Shown: one piece after another, positions 24,423 through 36,894 of the stretch | How positions within the stretch are numbered: position 1 is the first letter of the stretch | Layout of the letters: every line of letters begins with the position of its first letter | Assembly: GCA_021234155.1 (NCBI GenBank) | Contig: JAJEKV010000293.1 | Coordinates: 1 to 64,000, forward strand | Direction of reading: 5' to 3' | Length of the DNA: 64,000 bases | DNA from: Isoetes taiwanensis | Lineage: Eukaryota > Streptophyta > Lycopodiopsida > Isoetales > Isoetaceae | The notes under the pieces: model-generated | The model's database searches: none | The model's input: the letters and a program-made list of their open reading frames with translations, nothing else | What the model was told of the DNA's origin: nothing | Translations under genes and position numbers: made by a program

Positions 24423-25230
24423 ACACCCTGCATTCTCGACTCGCGAGTCGAGAATCCCTCACCCAGCCAGCACTCCAGGATCTACTCTCCCTATTCTCGG
24501 CTCACGCAAACACTCCTATTCTCGACTCTCGAGTCGAGATTGCCTCACCTACCCAACACTCCAGGATTTATTCCCCCACACTCGCCTCGCTATTACACTC
24601 CATATTCTCAACTCGCGAGTCGAGAATGCCTCAGCCAGCCAATGCTAATCTACTCCCCCCATTCTCGAAACGCGAGTCGAAAATGTGGCCATCCAGACTG
24701 GATCCCTCTACTCCAGCACCTTTGAGGATAGGGGCTCAGTCTTGGTGGTCGCATACTAGATATGCGAGTCGAGAGGACCATAAGGAGGGTTGAGAGGCTT
24801 TCTCAACTCACATTCTAGTGCATTCTCGATTAAATGAAGTTGCGGTGCCTCTATCGATCGAGCCACTCTCCTTCGAACCATCTTCTTCGAATATTGCGAA
24901 GGGGAGGGGCTCAGACTGGATGGAGGCCTCTGCAACTAACCACAAGACAATGCAATTGAACTGCATCCTTAAGGAGGGCTGAGGGGCTTTATCGACTCGC
25001 GAGTCGAGAAGGCCATCGTCTTACACACAGCAATGCAGACTCCTTATCCCACATCCGCCCTTAACATGCCCAAGCTCCAATGCATTCTCCAGTGTCGAGT
25101 TGCAGGTGCCGCTATCCAATCAGAGCCACTCTCTTTCGAACCATCTTCCTCGAATATTGCAAAGGGGAGGGGCTCAGACTGGGTGGAGGCCTCTGTGACT
25201 AACCACAGGGGAATGCATTCCAACCAAAAC
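24423..25230. repeat. tandem repeats carrying near-perfect palindromes
   Basis: A palindrome with core TCGACTCGCGAGTCGA recurs. It is perfect over 24 bases at 24432-24455, with close variants at 24518-24541, 24604-24627, 24661-24684 and around 24991-25010, and a half site at 24761. The first four are spaced 57-86 bp apart, each followed by a related CTC/CAGCC-rich stretch. A longer direct repeat of about 100 bp (GAGCCACTCTC ... GGGGCTCAGACTGG) occurs at about 24860 and 25125. No coding potential is convincing here. Confidence 0.8.
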
Positions 25231-26065
25231 TACCAAAACATAGAGCTGTTCGCGAGTTACTCCGACTGGTTTCTCCCTTGCTCAACATCTCTCAACCCAG
25301 TGAGTGTCTCGACCCTGAAATATGGTCAACAAAGAAACAACAAATCGATCAAGCTTTTGAGCAGTTCCACATTCTAAACAAGTCTAACATGCCTAACAAG
25401 ATCTCTGAAATAAGAATCCTAATAAAACAGTGGCTAGCACTCACCTCTTCTTAAAGTACTCTTTTGGGCCATTGGATCATAGATCATGCAGCCTCTCCGA
25501 GGGTCTTTGTTTCTTCTGTCGGTCTCATCAACAAGGCATCTCCATCAAAAACTTGTGTCAAAGTGATTCTTGTGTATCACGTCTCCATGGCGCTGCAGTG
25601 AAGAGTGCCCGTGTCCTCTAGCTCATCTCCTACTGCTAGCTTGGCCCCACGTACATCGATCAAATCATCTAGTTTCAACAAAACACTCAGTTAGACGGAG
25701 ATACAGATTAAACCGCTGCTAGGAGCTTACAGCGTCGTGGCGCCATGCTGAGAAGTCGTTCAGAATCTCTCTCGGCATCCCGTTGCTAAGACCCGATAAA
25801 ACTATACGCCCGATAAACTCCTCTACCCCGATACACTTAGTCCACTGAAATGTAAAATTTCGAATTAGTGTTTGGGCGGGCTAAAGATGGTCGTCCTGTA
25901 CCCTTAGCCCGCTGTTCTCCCTTGAATGATTGTATGTCCTTTATTTCAAATTTAAGAACACGCCGAAACCTGTTTTTTACGTGCAGTCTCAAAATCACAA
26001 AGTACCGGAAGAGACTAAGTTTAGAAGGGAATTCGAGCAGCAAGAGACAGCACCAACATCAAGAG
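25231..26065. other. spacer, nothing firmly recognised
   Basis: Short ORFs only. The last about 200 bases are likely 5' flank of the two-exon gene that follows. Confidence 0.4.
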
Positions 26066-26527
26066 ATGATGACTATAACAAAGAAGCACGGCGCTGGATC
26101 GGAGCCGGGTTCTAGTGGAACGAAGAAACGAAAGACCATGCCTCCCGGTAAGATCTCAATTTTGATTCGATTCGTCTACTTGTTCTGACGATATGTTAAC
26201 CTTGCAGCATTTATGGCGGAGACACTTGTCATCACTGATAGAACTCCCATCCTTGAAGGATTGGAGACAGAGCTGCTGGAAACCCCTGCGGATTGCTGGT
26301 GGTATGTTGAAGTAACATCTTGTGGGAAAGAAAAAGATTTGTTTTTCTGGCAAAGGGATAAAAGAAGTTCCGGCGACAAGTATAAGAAGGTCGGTGTGGT
26401 CCTCTCTGCTGCTGCCCCAGATACAAGACATGTTACTTTGTATGTGGAAGACGTGTTGAAAGGAAAATTTTACCACACCAGAAAATTGCCAGTCTTCTAT
26501 ATCGATGAGCAAGGCCAGTGCCTATAA
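26066..26527 (+). CDS. two-exon gene of unknown function, W-VE/KDL family
   Basis: Exon 1 (26066-26147) starts at an ATG and encodes a basic stretch with a possible nuclear signal (GTKKRKTMPPG). The intron 26148-26207 has canonical GT and TTGCAG borders, and exon 2 (26208-26527) ends in TAA, giving 133 residues. Exon 2 contains WWYVEVTSCGKEKDLFFWQR, then KYKKVGVVLSA and LYVEDVLKGKF. The same pattern of conserved positions recurs in the minus-strand gene at 44973-45602 (WCVEIS ... KDLCLFF ... YEQLGIVIA ... VEDTYQLQF). The two are therefore homologous. In both places the gene lies divergently beside a DUF7869-like gene. I know no function for the family. Confidence 0.5.
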
Positions 26528-28720
26528 ATTGCCAGAACTTGGGCTGGAAGGATTTGGAAGGGATGAAGGAGGCTAGAACGCTCACTTCAAGGGAGCTCGG
26601 AATGGAGATTTTCAGGGTGAGGGAGAAGCTCTTTAACACAGGGATATTCACATCCAGCATGTTTAAGACTTTAAAGCACTCAACAGTTACAAAGGATATT
26701 GTTGAGAGGGAGAACAGTCCAGAGAAGAGTGCAAGGTGCAAGTGGGGAAACAGAAAGCACTCCAGAGGATTCCGCTGCGGAAGACGACTCCCAGTTCTTG
26801 GATCCAGACGACTAAATAAGGAAGTCGCAGAGGGGGACCCAAAAGATGGATCACTTGGCTCAGTTTTATCCACTGGGGATTAGCCACAAGTTGCTACTGG
26901 ACATCAGACGGCTGAAGGTTTGCACTGGTGATGCGGTCCTCTTCAACTACAGGAATTTAATCCAGCTCGCATGCTAGAGATTCTCAACCTCATGGGACTC
27001 AGATACACATTTTGGTTCTGCAAACTTATGCTCATTAATCTGTATTTAATGAATACTCTTCAGCAGCTTACTTGCATACAAGATGGAATCCATGACTTTA
27101 GCATCCATAAGAAATTAGAGTTCCTCCTACATCATCCGTCGTTGTTCAAAAAAGCCATACATTCTTGAGGTTGAGTCCTCTAAAGTAAGCGAGCAAGCTG
27201 ATTGCGGTAGGACCAAGCTTGCCGAAATAGAACACAGATTCAAGGACATAGTTCTGCATAAAATTTGTGCCTAACCATTGAAAAATTGAGGGTTTTTATT
27301 TTTGTTACTGGGAACGACGTTCCCAAATAGTGGGAACTAGTTTCAAAACTTAGTTCTAGTAACAAGCTATATGGAAACTTCCAAGGAAGTTTCCAGAACT
27401 CCAGACCCTCGAGAATCAGTTCCAGAATGGGAACCAATTTCCTAGCTATAGGTGAGCTGCGATGGACAATAGATTGCCTACTTCAAAGGCCTATAACTCC
27501 AGTCGTAGACACTCGATTGAAATGATTTTGTTTCTTTGAATAGATTAGGTCCCAGCGTTTCTAGAAATGTGGTTTTTCTTTTGTTTTGATCAAAGAAACC
27601 CAAAAGGAAAAGGGACAGGTCTCTGTTGTGTCTAAATTGTGAGCCCACTATTTGTGGATACCCTTCCTTAGGGGACGAAAAATTCTGCCAACATTTGACC
27701 CAATCCAAAATTGTTACTTCATACTAGAGATTAATCCAATGCTTCTGTATAGTGAACAAGATCACACGGCAAGGGGATTGAAAAAGCGAAGGCTTATTAC
27801 TTGTGCAAGATTAAGTAGCCATCAACTTGAGATTGGAGTGGGACATTTTTCTAAGGACTTAGATTTTGTCCTGTGGTTGAAGATGAAGCTCACCCATTCC
27901 TGCCCTGTCCTGTCTTTGGTGAGCTTCGGAGCAAGCACAACTTTTTTTGTAATTCCTTTTATGACATGACATGCATAGATCTAATCAGGTTGAGAGACTA
28001 TCTCCATGAGGGGTGGCACCATCAAAAAAAACTCTAGAGTTGAATATGAGATTGAAGAGAGTGATTTCAAGTAATAGATTGTTTTTTTTTTCTTTTCGCC
28101 AATGGATCTAAGGGGCTGAACGGTGTGAAAACTACATTGCCAATCATGTCACCATCGTTATTGTTCTAATTTTTTAGCATCAATTGATAACACGAACGCT
28201 CACGGGAGGATAGGATACACTAGAGAGAAAAGATTTCCTGCTTCAATTTCATGTGTAGCATCTACGTAGTCACAAATCTTGGCCAGGAGATGGCCACAAC
28301 AATAGCTCCTATGGATGCTGATAAAATACAATTGGGGAATTTTCCCCGCAAAAAATCTTGGCGCGAGTAGTTTTCCAACAGCCTGTTGATGAAGATAAAA
28401 AGTGAAGTCCAAATAATTTAAATTCAAACGTACGTTTGCATCTGTACACATTTGATACACGGAAGGCATCTCCCAGTTTACGATGTGTCTCCAACAAAAC
28501 CGGTTCCTTGAACGGATTATGCTGCTTCCCTTCTGCTTTACGAAATTCAGCATGCTCCAGCGGACGCTCCTGATGGTACATTCCTTGGTTATATCTTAAC
28601 ATACTGCATCTAGCGCCACTGTTAGATCTGATGCAGCCCTTCCGATGTCATTTTTCCTTCTGCGTCAGTTTCATTCAAAATGTCATGTAACTTTCACAAA
28701 CGAGTTAGTTTAATTGCATT
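26528..28720. other. spacer downstream of the W-VE/KDL gene
   Basis: A weakly coding-like stretch at 26530-26880 (REKLFNTGIFTSSMFKTL) could be a continuation of the upstream gene. A minus-strand ATG frame at 28309-28602 (97 codons) has no recognised motif and lies where the katanin 3' UTR is expected. Nothing else was identified. Confidence 0.35.
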
Positions 28721-31700
28721 TTAGTGTACCAACCGAGAAAGTGGCTTCAACGTTCCCCTGACCGCTTGCAATTCTGTAAAACACTTGTTGCACTTTTCAT
28801 GCCTGACAGCATAGACATTTTGTCTCTTATTTTCCTGTGTGACAAATTGAAAGATTTCAGTGCAGACTTACCGCTGCTCAGCCTGGAGATTCACCCCTAT
28901 GGAGGGAGATGTAGAAAGTGTACTTTGTATAATTGATCCAAAGCTTTTCAGGAGAATTGACAATGTTGAAATTGCTGTTGTGATATGCCTACATTACAAA
29001 CCAGTAAAACCTTTATTAACTAGTCATAATGCAATTATAAAATTAGCAGCCATACCTGTCAACACTACTGCTCAACAGAATATTGAGCAACGGGATGACC
29101 ATCGCAAAGGTATCTAATGTCAGCAACTCACTTCCTTCAAGTATCATGCTAAATACATCACAAAGTACCTGCAATAATAAATATGAATGTCGTGTAACTT
29201 GTGAAGATAATCAATATGCACGAAGAAGATTATCAATATAAGAAGCACATACTGCATTATCAGCTAGCCTTTTCATTGTGTCAATGGCCCCCTTGAAATC
29301 TGCCCTTTCCCAAAATCTTCGCACAATCTGATTTGCCAAATGCAATCATTAAAGAACCAACACCCGTAAGAAGAGCTTGGATATCTCAACAATCTGGCAT
29401 AGTAATACCTGCAGTTTTGTAAGCCGCGACTGCAGAATGCCTGAAATATTGATATGCTGCTCCAACAATTCAGCAATAGTGTCATCATTATCCCCACATT
29501 GAGATGACGTATCCATAATCTAACATGGAGAAAAACAGCCAAAATGACATAAAGAAATGTGCAGAGAAAAAAAAACTGAAACAGGAGAAAAGTGCAGCCA
29601 CAGATCATAATATTATTATATTGTACATGACCCAGGCTATATCACAATCACCATAATGTTTACATCTCATAATCCTAATAACGAACCTCTAAAGTACTGC
29701 CATCCACAAAGTCAAAAATAACTTGGGAGAGTATAGGCTTGTTGACAGAATAAACGTGTGCGCCAGCAAACTGGACAGAACTACGAAGTGTTTTGCACAA
29801 GAATTGAAGCAAAGTATTTAGCAGTTACAAGTAGTAATGACAATGCCCGTTTAGTCCTGTTTTAATTCTTTTAAAGTCGGGACGTTAAAAAGATTTTTCC
29901 CCATATTAAAAGTAAGGCCTGCATAATATGCAATCAAAATACAATATTTCATACCGATTTGTTCAAATCAGCATCCTCAAGACATTTTTCCTTGCTTGTG
30001 TAGATGACAACAGGCACATCAAAGTTAAGGCTCCTGCTTCTCCTCTCTACATTGGCGGTAGGAGTTGTTGACTTCAAAATTTCCCCATGTCCTGCACATC
30101 ATACATATAGATTAGAAATATATGAAGATGCAGGCCCCCATCTATTATGGACTCTTAAGTAGCGTCCCTCTAAGAACTACACAAAAACGTGTCCCTCTAT
30201 CCATATGTACTTTAATGTTGATGTCATTATACCATTTTTGGAATTACAGGACTCAATATTGACATCCCCAGTTTTAATTGGCACTAGATTCTGCTGCTTG
30301 GTTGAAGAAATAGTATGTAGAAGGTTTCAATTTCATTACTTCCTCTCTTCTAGATATAGAAAGCAGAAACAAAAATGAACATCATGCAAAAGGAAAGGGA
30401 CTTGGCAGAAGTATCATACCGGCAAGGACTTGGCAGGATGTAGATTTTCTAGGTAGATGGTTACCAAGAGTAGAACTTTTTCGATTTTGAGCCGCTTCTT
30501 TCAATATCACATTTGCACTGCTATCAACTTTATCTGTGTCATGTTCTTCAGGAACATGCTGTGACAACCTTTCTGCTGAATAATTTTGAAGTTGCGAGGA
30601 GTTATCTTTTCTAACGTCATCCAGTTCAACTTGTATGTGATTATTCCTAGCCCCATTGTAGGCCAAACTAGTCTTATCAGAAGCAGCACGTATTGGATGA
30701 GAATTTGAATCCCCAGACTGAACTCTAGTGACGGATCCCTTCCTTGGAGTGAGCACATAAGGTTGTGCCACAATGTTTGCAGGTGCAGACACTCTGCATG
30801 AACGAGGAGTCTTTGGGGCAGTGGGAAAGTTCTCTACAGCATGTATATCAAGTTTTACTGCCAGCAGATGCAAAAGTCAAGAGCTAAAGCAGGGGACAAC
30901 TCTTTTATATATTGAGGACTTAGCAAACACTTACACTTAGAAGATGACATCTTCGCATTTTTCGCAGGCGACTCCAGTATGGGAGGCGTTGTGCTCTTCA
31001 GTGGATGTTGTTCTCTTGTGTTGAGAGTGTCCTTTGCCATCACAACAGCATTTTGTGCGGGAGGCTGAACTGATTTGTAATGGTGTTGCCTGCTAAAAAC
31101 AGTATAGACAAAGTGATGAACTTAGCAGCTTATGTTTCCCTTGTTTCTACAAAAAAAAAACCTCTTTTTACAGCTTTTCCTGTTCCCCCATGCCCCCAAC
31201 AAATTATTATGGCAGCCAATAGTCATTATACAGAAGAGATTCTATGGAATTATCATGATCATTTGAAAATCCACATATTTCTTTGCAAGAATCTCCATAC
31301 AACAATATAACTTGAAGTAGCAAAGCTTACCACCAAGTCCACAACCCAAACACTGACACAATTCTTGTTGTAAGAACAACCAAGAAGCTTTTCTTCATGA
31401 ACGTTGAAGTCGGCAATTTTGGACCAGCTTACATCAACCACATCGTGGTATCTTAATGGCTCCCAAGATAGTACCTGCACAAGGGAAAGGACACGAACTG
31501 AGACAGATAAAAAGCCTCTGCAGAGAGTGAGCTTGTGTGTTTAATTATGAGGAAGGAAAATACTGCCAGCCAAAAGACAGGGTCACATGACAATTGCAGC
31601 TATGATTATTAAATACATGATTCATGGAATTGCATACGTGAACTCTAAACTTTTTCGAGCCAAATTTACAATAGCAATGAATATCGAGTAGGAAATAACC

Positions 31701-32958
31701 TTGAGATTTTCATGTGCTGCACAGAGCAAACTTCGGCCATCAGGATCAAACAACATTGCACGTAAGCCAGGAACCTAAGCAGCAAAAACTTACTGTCAGG
31801 ACAGGTATCTCATGTTACACGGTCTTCAACCAACTCTAGAAATGATATTACTTACCTCTGGTCCAGACGACCCAATAAGCTCAAAAGTTTCGAGGTCATA
31901 AAATTTGACAGTTTTGTCAACAGAACCTGGAAAGGATAAAAGGAAAATATTGCTTGTAAGATCTGTTATGAGTGCAATGCATAAGGTAATAATACCTGAT
32001 GCAAGAAGAAATTCCTGAGGATGAAAATCCAGGCATTGAACTTCGCCATCGTGGTATTTAAAATCATGCATAAGCTTTCCCGCGGTTAAGTCCCAGAGCT
32101 GCACGGTTAATATGGACACCCTATTAGACATGAACAGTCTAAATACAATTATGTGGGGTGTCATACTTTGACAGTATTATCCTGGCTTCCAGAGACAACC
32201 CAGCGACCATCCGGACTGAACTTTATGCATTTGATGCCACGGGTGTGTCCCTTGTAAGTGTGGATGCAACCCTTTCTCCGGATGTCCCAGATTTTGAGAT
32301 TTGTATCGAGGGATCCAGATGCAAAAAATTCACCAAACGGGTGAAAGTCCACCGAGATGCAATTTGAACGATGGCCCGTGAGCGTGCGGACAACTGCAAA
32401 GCCAAGTTTATAGCATTTAGGCATTTTGGATGACCAATAAAGCTATTTCTGAAAGTAAAGAGGAAAGAGTTTGTCTGAAGCTATTACTTTTAGCCTCCTC
32501 TAAATCCCAAAGCTTTATTGTCCCACTGGCAGCGCCCGCGACTACCAAAGCCTCAGCAGCATCAAACGTTACAGATTCTACTGCGCTTGAATGCCCTGAT
32601 AGACTCTGCATGATCCCCAAAGGGAAGCTTTAATCTACGAATTTATTCCAACAAGCACTAGTGAGCTATTGGATCAAAGCAAATGTTTTGGGGAAGACTT
32701 ACAAGAATCGCATTGGGTTTTCCAATTGCCCACATGTTTACTTTATGATCTTCGCCTCCAGTAACGAGTACCCTGGAGGACTTTCTGCCAATCTTGAGGC
32801 AGTTGACATCTGAAGTATGTGCTACAAACTCCTCTGCGAGATCCAAGTCAAGGGGCTACATACATTTCCTTACGAACAAATAAAAAACGCGTCTCATCAA
32901 GCAAAAAGATGTTACAAGATTTCATTCAAAGGATACGGAGTTTGTAGGCCCGTTTCAT
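28721..32958 (-). CDS. KTN80: katanin p80 WD40-repeat subunit B1, many exons
   Basis: This is the regulatory subunit of the microtubule-severing enzyme katanin. Its WD40 propeller targets the p60 ATPase to microtubules, and its C-terminal con80 helices bind p60. Exons read from the right: 32937-32958, 32703-32833, 32488-32605, 32167-32393, 31996-32098, 31856-31926, 31700-31774, 31331-31474, 30935-31089, 30420-30857, 29955-30091, 29687-29770, 29409-29519, 29253-29327, 29056-29168, 28872-28988, 28721-28823. Exon 1 gives MKRAYKL and splices in frame to QEFVAH, the known plant start. WD40 blocks follow ([43 protein letters not shown]), then a long disordered linker and con80 ([21 protein letters not shown]). 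Phases agree at every junction except between 31331 and 31089, where a small exon may be missing. It ends in TAA. Confidence 0.9.
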
Positions 32959-35632
32959 GCTGGTCGTCAAATGCAAATAACTAGAGAAATCGATTCCCAC
33001 TCTTAAAAACTTTCCGAATCACGGACATGAATCGTATTTCATGTTGTAGAAGCTCCGTTTGGTGGAAATATATTCGAATCAGCCAAGGAAGCCCCATCTT
33101 GCAAGCGGAAAACTGAAGCAAAGATCAAGGAACCAATGGCCAAGCCACAAGCTGCAAAAACCACGGATCAAAGGGGGAAATGTCCGAAATCAACATATTG
33201 AAGGCCTGCGAGCTCAGATCTGATGATTCTGGCAGATAAAGAGCTTGGAGCCGGAGTATAAGGCGGATCGAAGACGAAGAAAAGGAAGGATCTGCCCGTT
33301 GCGTTCCCCTGCGTTTGATTTTTTTTTTTTTCAAATGTGGAAGAGCGGGCCAATGTTATTATATTATGGACACCCTTTTTAATGGCCGTGGACGCAATAA
33401 GTGGCCACGACCTTGTGTCCTAGGGTCCCCTGCTACCCTGGAATTACAACAATTTTGGGTCGCTATTGACCCACATAAGGTCATCAGGATTCCTCCACTT
33501 CATTAGCTAACGTAATGGCCTACTCATGAGGCCTGAAAATAAAGTTATTCTTAATGTGGTGATGTGGCACAATCCCAACGGTTGGTGGTTTCATCCCGTA
33601 AAATACAAGTCATATATACCACTCACGATTCCTCCACTTCATTACCTAACGTAATAGCCAGATCGTGAGGGTTGAAAGTAATGTGGTGATGTGGCGCAAT
33701 CTTAACAGTTGATGATTCATCCTGTATAATCTCCAACGGTCATGATTTTACCACGACCCAGATTAAAGGTAACTTTATTTTCATTCATGAGTGAGCATTA
33801 CTTCTTCCTCATTAGGGTTAGGTTTCATATATGACGCTCTTAATCTTCTTTCTTATTTTGGTAGGGCTTTGGACTTTGTGCCAGGGAACGCCGCATGTAA
33901 CGCCGCATGCGGCGTTCCCAGCCCCCCCTCCGGCATCTAACTTCCCCCTGCGGGAGATCCAGTTGACGAAATTAGTGTTTTCATTTTGAACATGCCCGCC
34001 AGCATTCAATGACGAAACTTGGAGAGAAGGAGCATTTCGGTGGGCTGGTTTTCCACGAAAAATTTCTCCTTTCATTTACATTGCGCCTCAAGCGGATCCT
34101 CGGCCAGGCTCAAGGGGCGCACTAAGCTCCATCGGATGCTTAAGGTGAGTGCCGCTTTGCGGTGGATCGATCCCGCATAAAAAATCTTCTTTCTTATTTC
34201 TCTTTTCTCGGGTTTCTCAATCGAGGTTCCAACATTTCAGTATCTCAGAGTCGAGGAAGGAGGCTGTTAGTTTGGAGCCTTCTTTGCGATCACGGTTCTT
34301 TGGGCCATTCATTGATATCACGGTTCTTTGGGCCATTCTCTTGCATAAAAATGAGTTTGTTATTTCTTTTCTCGGATCCGACTTAATGCCCGATTTTTTT
34401 CTTGAGTTGGAGCAACGAAGTGGGCGCCCGACTTGGAGGCTTGTTGCTCATCCCCATTCTTTGCATTTTGAGTGATTAGGTAGGTGTTTTTTCTCGAGTT
34501 GGAAGGTACATGCCCGTAAGTTTGATTTTTTCGCGGGGTTGAGCAACGAACGGGGCCAAACTTGAGGCTTCTTGCTCATCCCCATTCTTTGTGTTTTGAG
34601 TGATTAGGTAGGTGTTTTTCCGAGGTTGAAGTTGAAGGTGTACATGGCCAGATTGAGGCCTTCTCTATCTTCTCTATGATTCTTAGTAGCTTTGTCATGC
34701 ATTCTTCTTATTGTTTTGCTTTAAGAGTCTAAAGAAGTTCGTGATGTCTTGTCTGATTGTAGGCGCCTGCACAAACAATAAACCTAGAATCTTTGCTTTA
34801 TTTTCCACTCGATTTTGCATTGCTCATGCGGTGGTGACACAAACTACTAGCCCTTAAGTGCTCACATCGGGGAGCTTTGGATTTAGCTCCTCCATCTGCG
34901 ACCAACTCCATTGTGCATGGCGGTGTAATTGATTCCTCGGTTATTGTAATCGTTGAAATAATAACTAGACTTAGTACAAAGCTAAAATAGGGAAAGATAT
35001 GACTGGTTATTCTAAGGAAAATGAGCTGTGGTTATGCCAAGGATAGAGATACTACATATAAGTTTTTGTCGCTTTGCTCTATGGCAAGTCGGGTCAGGCA
35101 TAACAAGGTTAGAATTCAAATTATTTCAGATTCTTTTGGGTTAATCTCTACTCCTTATTTCTAGCAACATAAGGTTGAGAAATGAAGTTCGAAAAGATAA
35201 TAACCTTAGGCTGATGTTAAATTTGCTGCTTTATATTGCTATGTGTATAAGATGATGATAAATAGTGTGGTAGCGGATGTGTTTATGCAGGTAAATAGAC
35301 AAGGAGATAATTGTGGAAGGAAACAAGAGAGACGTAAGTGATTCTTTACAACATTGTCTTGCATTTTAATTGTTGATTCAAATTCATCTGATTTCATGAC
35401 GTTAGTGATTGCATAATCTTATTTTTCCAGAAATAGTTACTTGGCATTCTGCATGTAGTGATTTTTTCCTTATGAGTCGTCATTAATCTCATATTGTTGT
35501 TCATATTCCTGTTTTGGAATTCCTGTTTGGAACTATGACGCTGTTCATATTCCTGTTTGGAACCAATTTCATTTAAATTTCAAAGCAATGCATTACACAA
35601 ATAGACACAAATAGCTATCTGCATTTACAGAA
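32959..35632. other. katanin upstream region and repeat-rich spacer
   Basis: The first about 350 bases are probable 5' UTR and promoter of the katanin gene. Then there is a direct repeat of about 100 bp with period about 141 (ATTCCTCCACTTCATTA... at 33491 and 33632), a 14-bp-stem hairpin at 33884-33919, and another direct repeat (GTTGCTCATCCCCATTCTTTG... at about 34440 and 34573). No gene was recognised. Confidence 0.5.
33884..33919. repeat. hairpin with 14-bp perfect stem
   Basis: GGGAACGCCGCATG at the left pairs with CATGCGGCGTTCCC at the right around an 8-base loop. Confidence 0.7.
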
Positions 35633-36010
35633 ATGGACGGATCATCATTGGGTATTTCTCCTCCAAGAATCAGTTCTTCCCCTCGATCCTTTTCTGATCC
35701 AATTATTCAAATTATTCACCGTTTTTTTCCTCATCCATTTAGTGTGTACATCTTAGTATTTTATGAAATGATGTGCTCGATTTGCTACTTCGGACTTGCT
35801 GCTGTTTTAGTTCCATATCTATCAGAGGATCTTAATCTGAGCTACAGTAATTCCATTCTCATCCCAACTCTATGGTCCGGCACTGGGCACATGGCAGCAG
35901 CATTGATTGAGGCATATATTAGACCTTTCAAGGCCAAAATTCTATTGAATGTTCTAAGTTTCAAAATTCTATTGAATGTTCTAAGTTTCTTGGTAATCTT
36001 GCAAATGTGA
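35633..36010 (+). pseudogene. NPF/POT-family transporter fragment (N-terminal part)
   Basis: An ATG just after a TTTACAG acceptor-like site opens 125 codons. The segment FYEMMCSICYFGLAAVLVPYL ... WSGTGHMAA resembles the first transmembrane region of NPF (NRT1/PTR) nitrate and peptide transporters, which read E-R-x-x-Y-Y-G-I-x-x-N-L-V-x-Y-L ... W-x-G-T. The usual E-x-x-E-R motif is degraded. A 27-bp tandem duplication (NVLSF repeated) lies at about 35937-35990, and the frame stops at once after it. No further transmembrane exons follow, so this is a gene fragment, possibly captured by the Helitron-like element that ends at 39367. Confidence 0.4.
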
Positions 36011-36894
36011 CATAATGCTGACATGATTTTTTCGTGAGCTTACAGGAGATCTTTGACTTGCATTCGTTGTAACCAGGATAACATAGCTTGCTGGTCATCG
36101 GATTCCCCTTGGAAGGTTAGTTGACACTTCTACTTTTATTTATTGTTTGATTTTGCAAAAGTTATGTCAATAAGGGTTTAGTGTAGAATGTCAATAAGGG
36201 ATTAGGGTTGTTTGAGTCAAAGTAGTTGCCTATAAGCTGTCCTCTACTACACACGTGTCCATGCCGTCCTTGCCTAAACTCTATCTAATTCAGTTTCCTA
36301 TTTCATGTAGATGGTGAAAATTTTGGTGCCATGGCTTTTGGTGCCATGGCTTTTGGTGAAAATTTTGGTGCCATGGCTTTTGGTGCCATGCATGCGACAA
36401 GAATGATCCTACTCCCTTTGCATTTTCCAAGTATGTCTAAACTGCAGAGATTCAAGATTTTTTATCTACAGAAACTATTTACATCAGTCTTCCTTGAGAT
36501 GAATCAACTGTTAAATTGTTAATTGGCCTAGAGTCATATCCAGCATGTTATTCCAAAAAGAAATGTATTGCTTGCTACCCTTGGTTCAGAATTTGCTCCA
36601 TGCTTTAGTACAAGAATCTGCTCCAGGGGCAGAACATATTACGTCCATAAAAAAAATCCACCATCCAGGGGCAGCCATAATACATCCATCATCCATGGGC
36701 AGACATAATACGTCCACCATCAAAAACTGTCATTGAAAGAAGCCCTATGAGTGAAAAAATTCATCCAAGAAGTCCTACCAATGTTACAGAAGGCAGAACA
36801 AAATCAACACATCCAGACCGTTTCTTTTTAGACCGTTTCTAATACAAGGAATAGAATATGCTAGATTTTTTCATTGCAGCATTGTTTCCAGCAA

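Noticed and set aside
24423-24700. Palindromic array as a CRISPR array
   Set aside because: Spacers are similar to each other, the repeats are true palindromes in a plant nuclear context, and no cas gene is present.
32158-32633. Plus-strand ORFs across the katanin WD40 exons
   Set aside because: They are antisense shadows of exons whose splice phases agree on the minus strand.
34149-34475. 108-codon plus-strand frame
   Set aside because: It lies in a region of local direct repeats and shows no motif or supporting splice structure.
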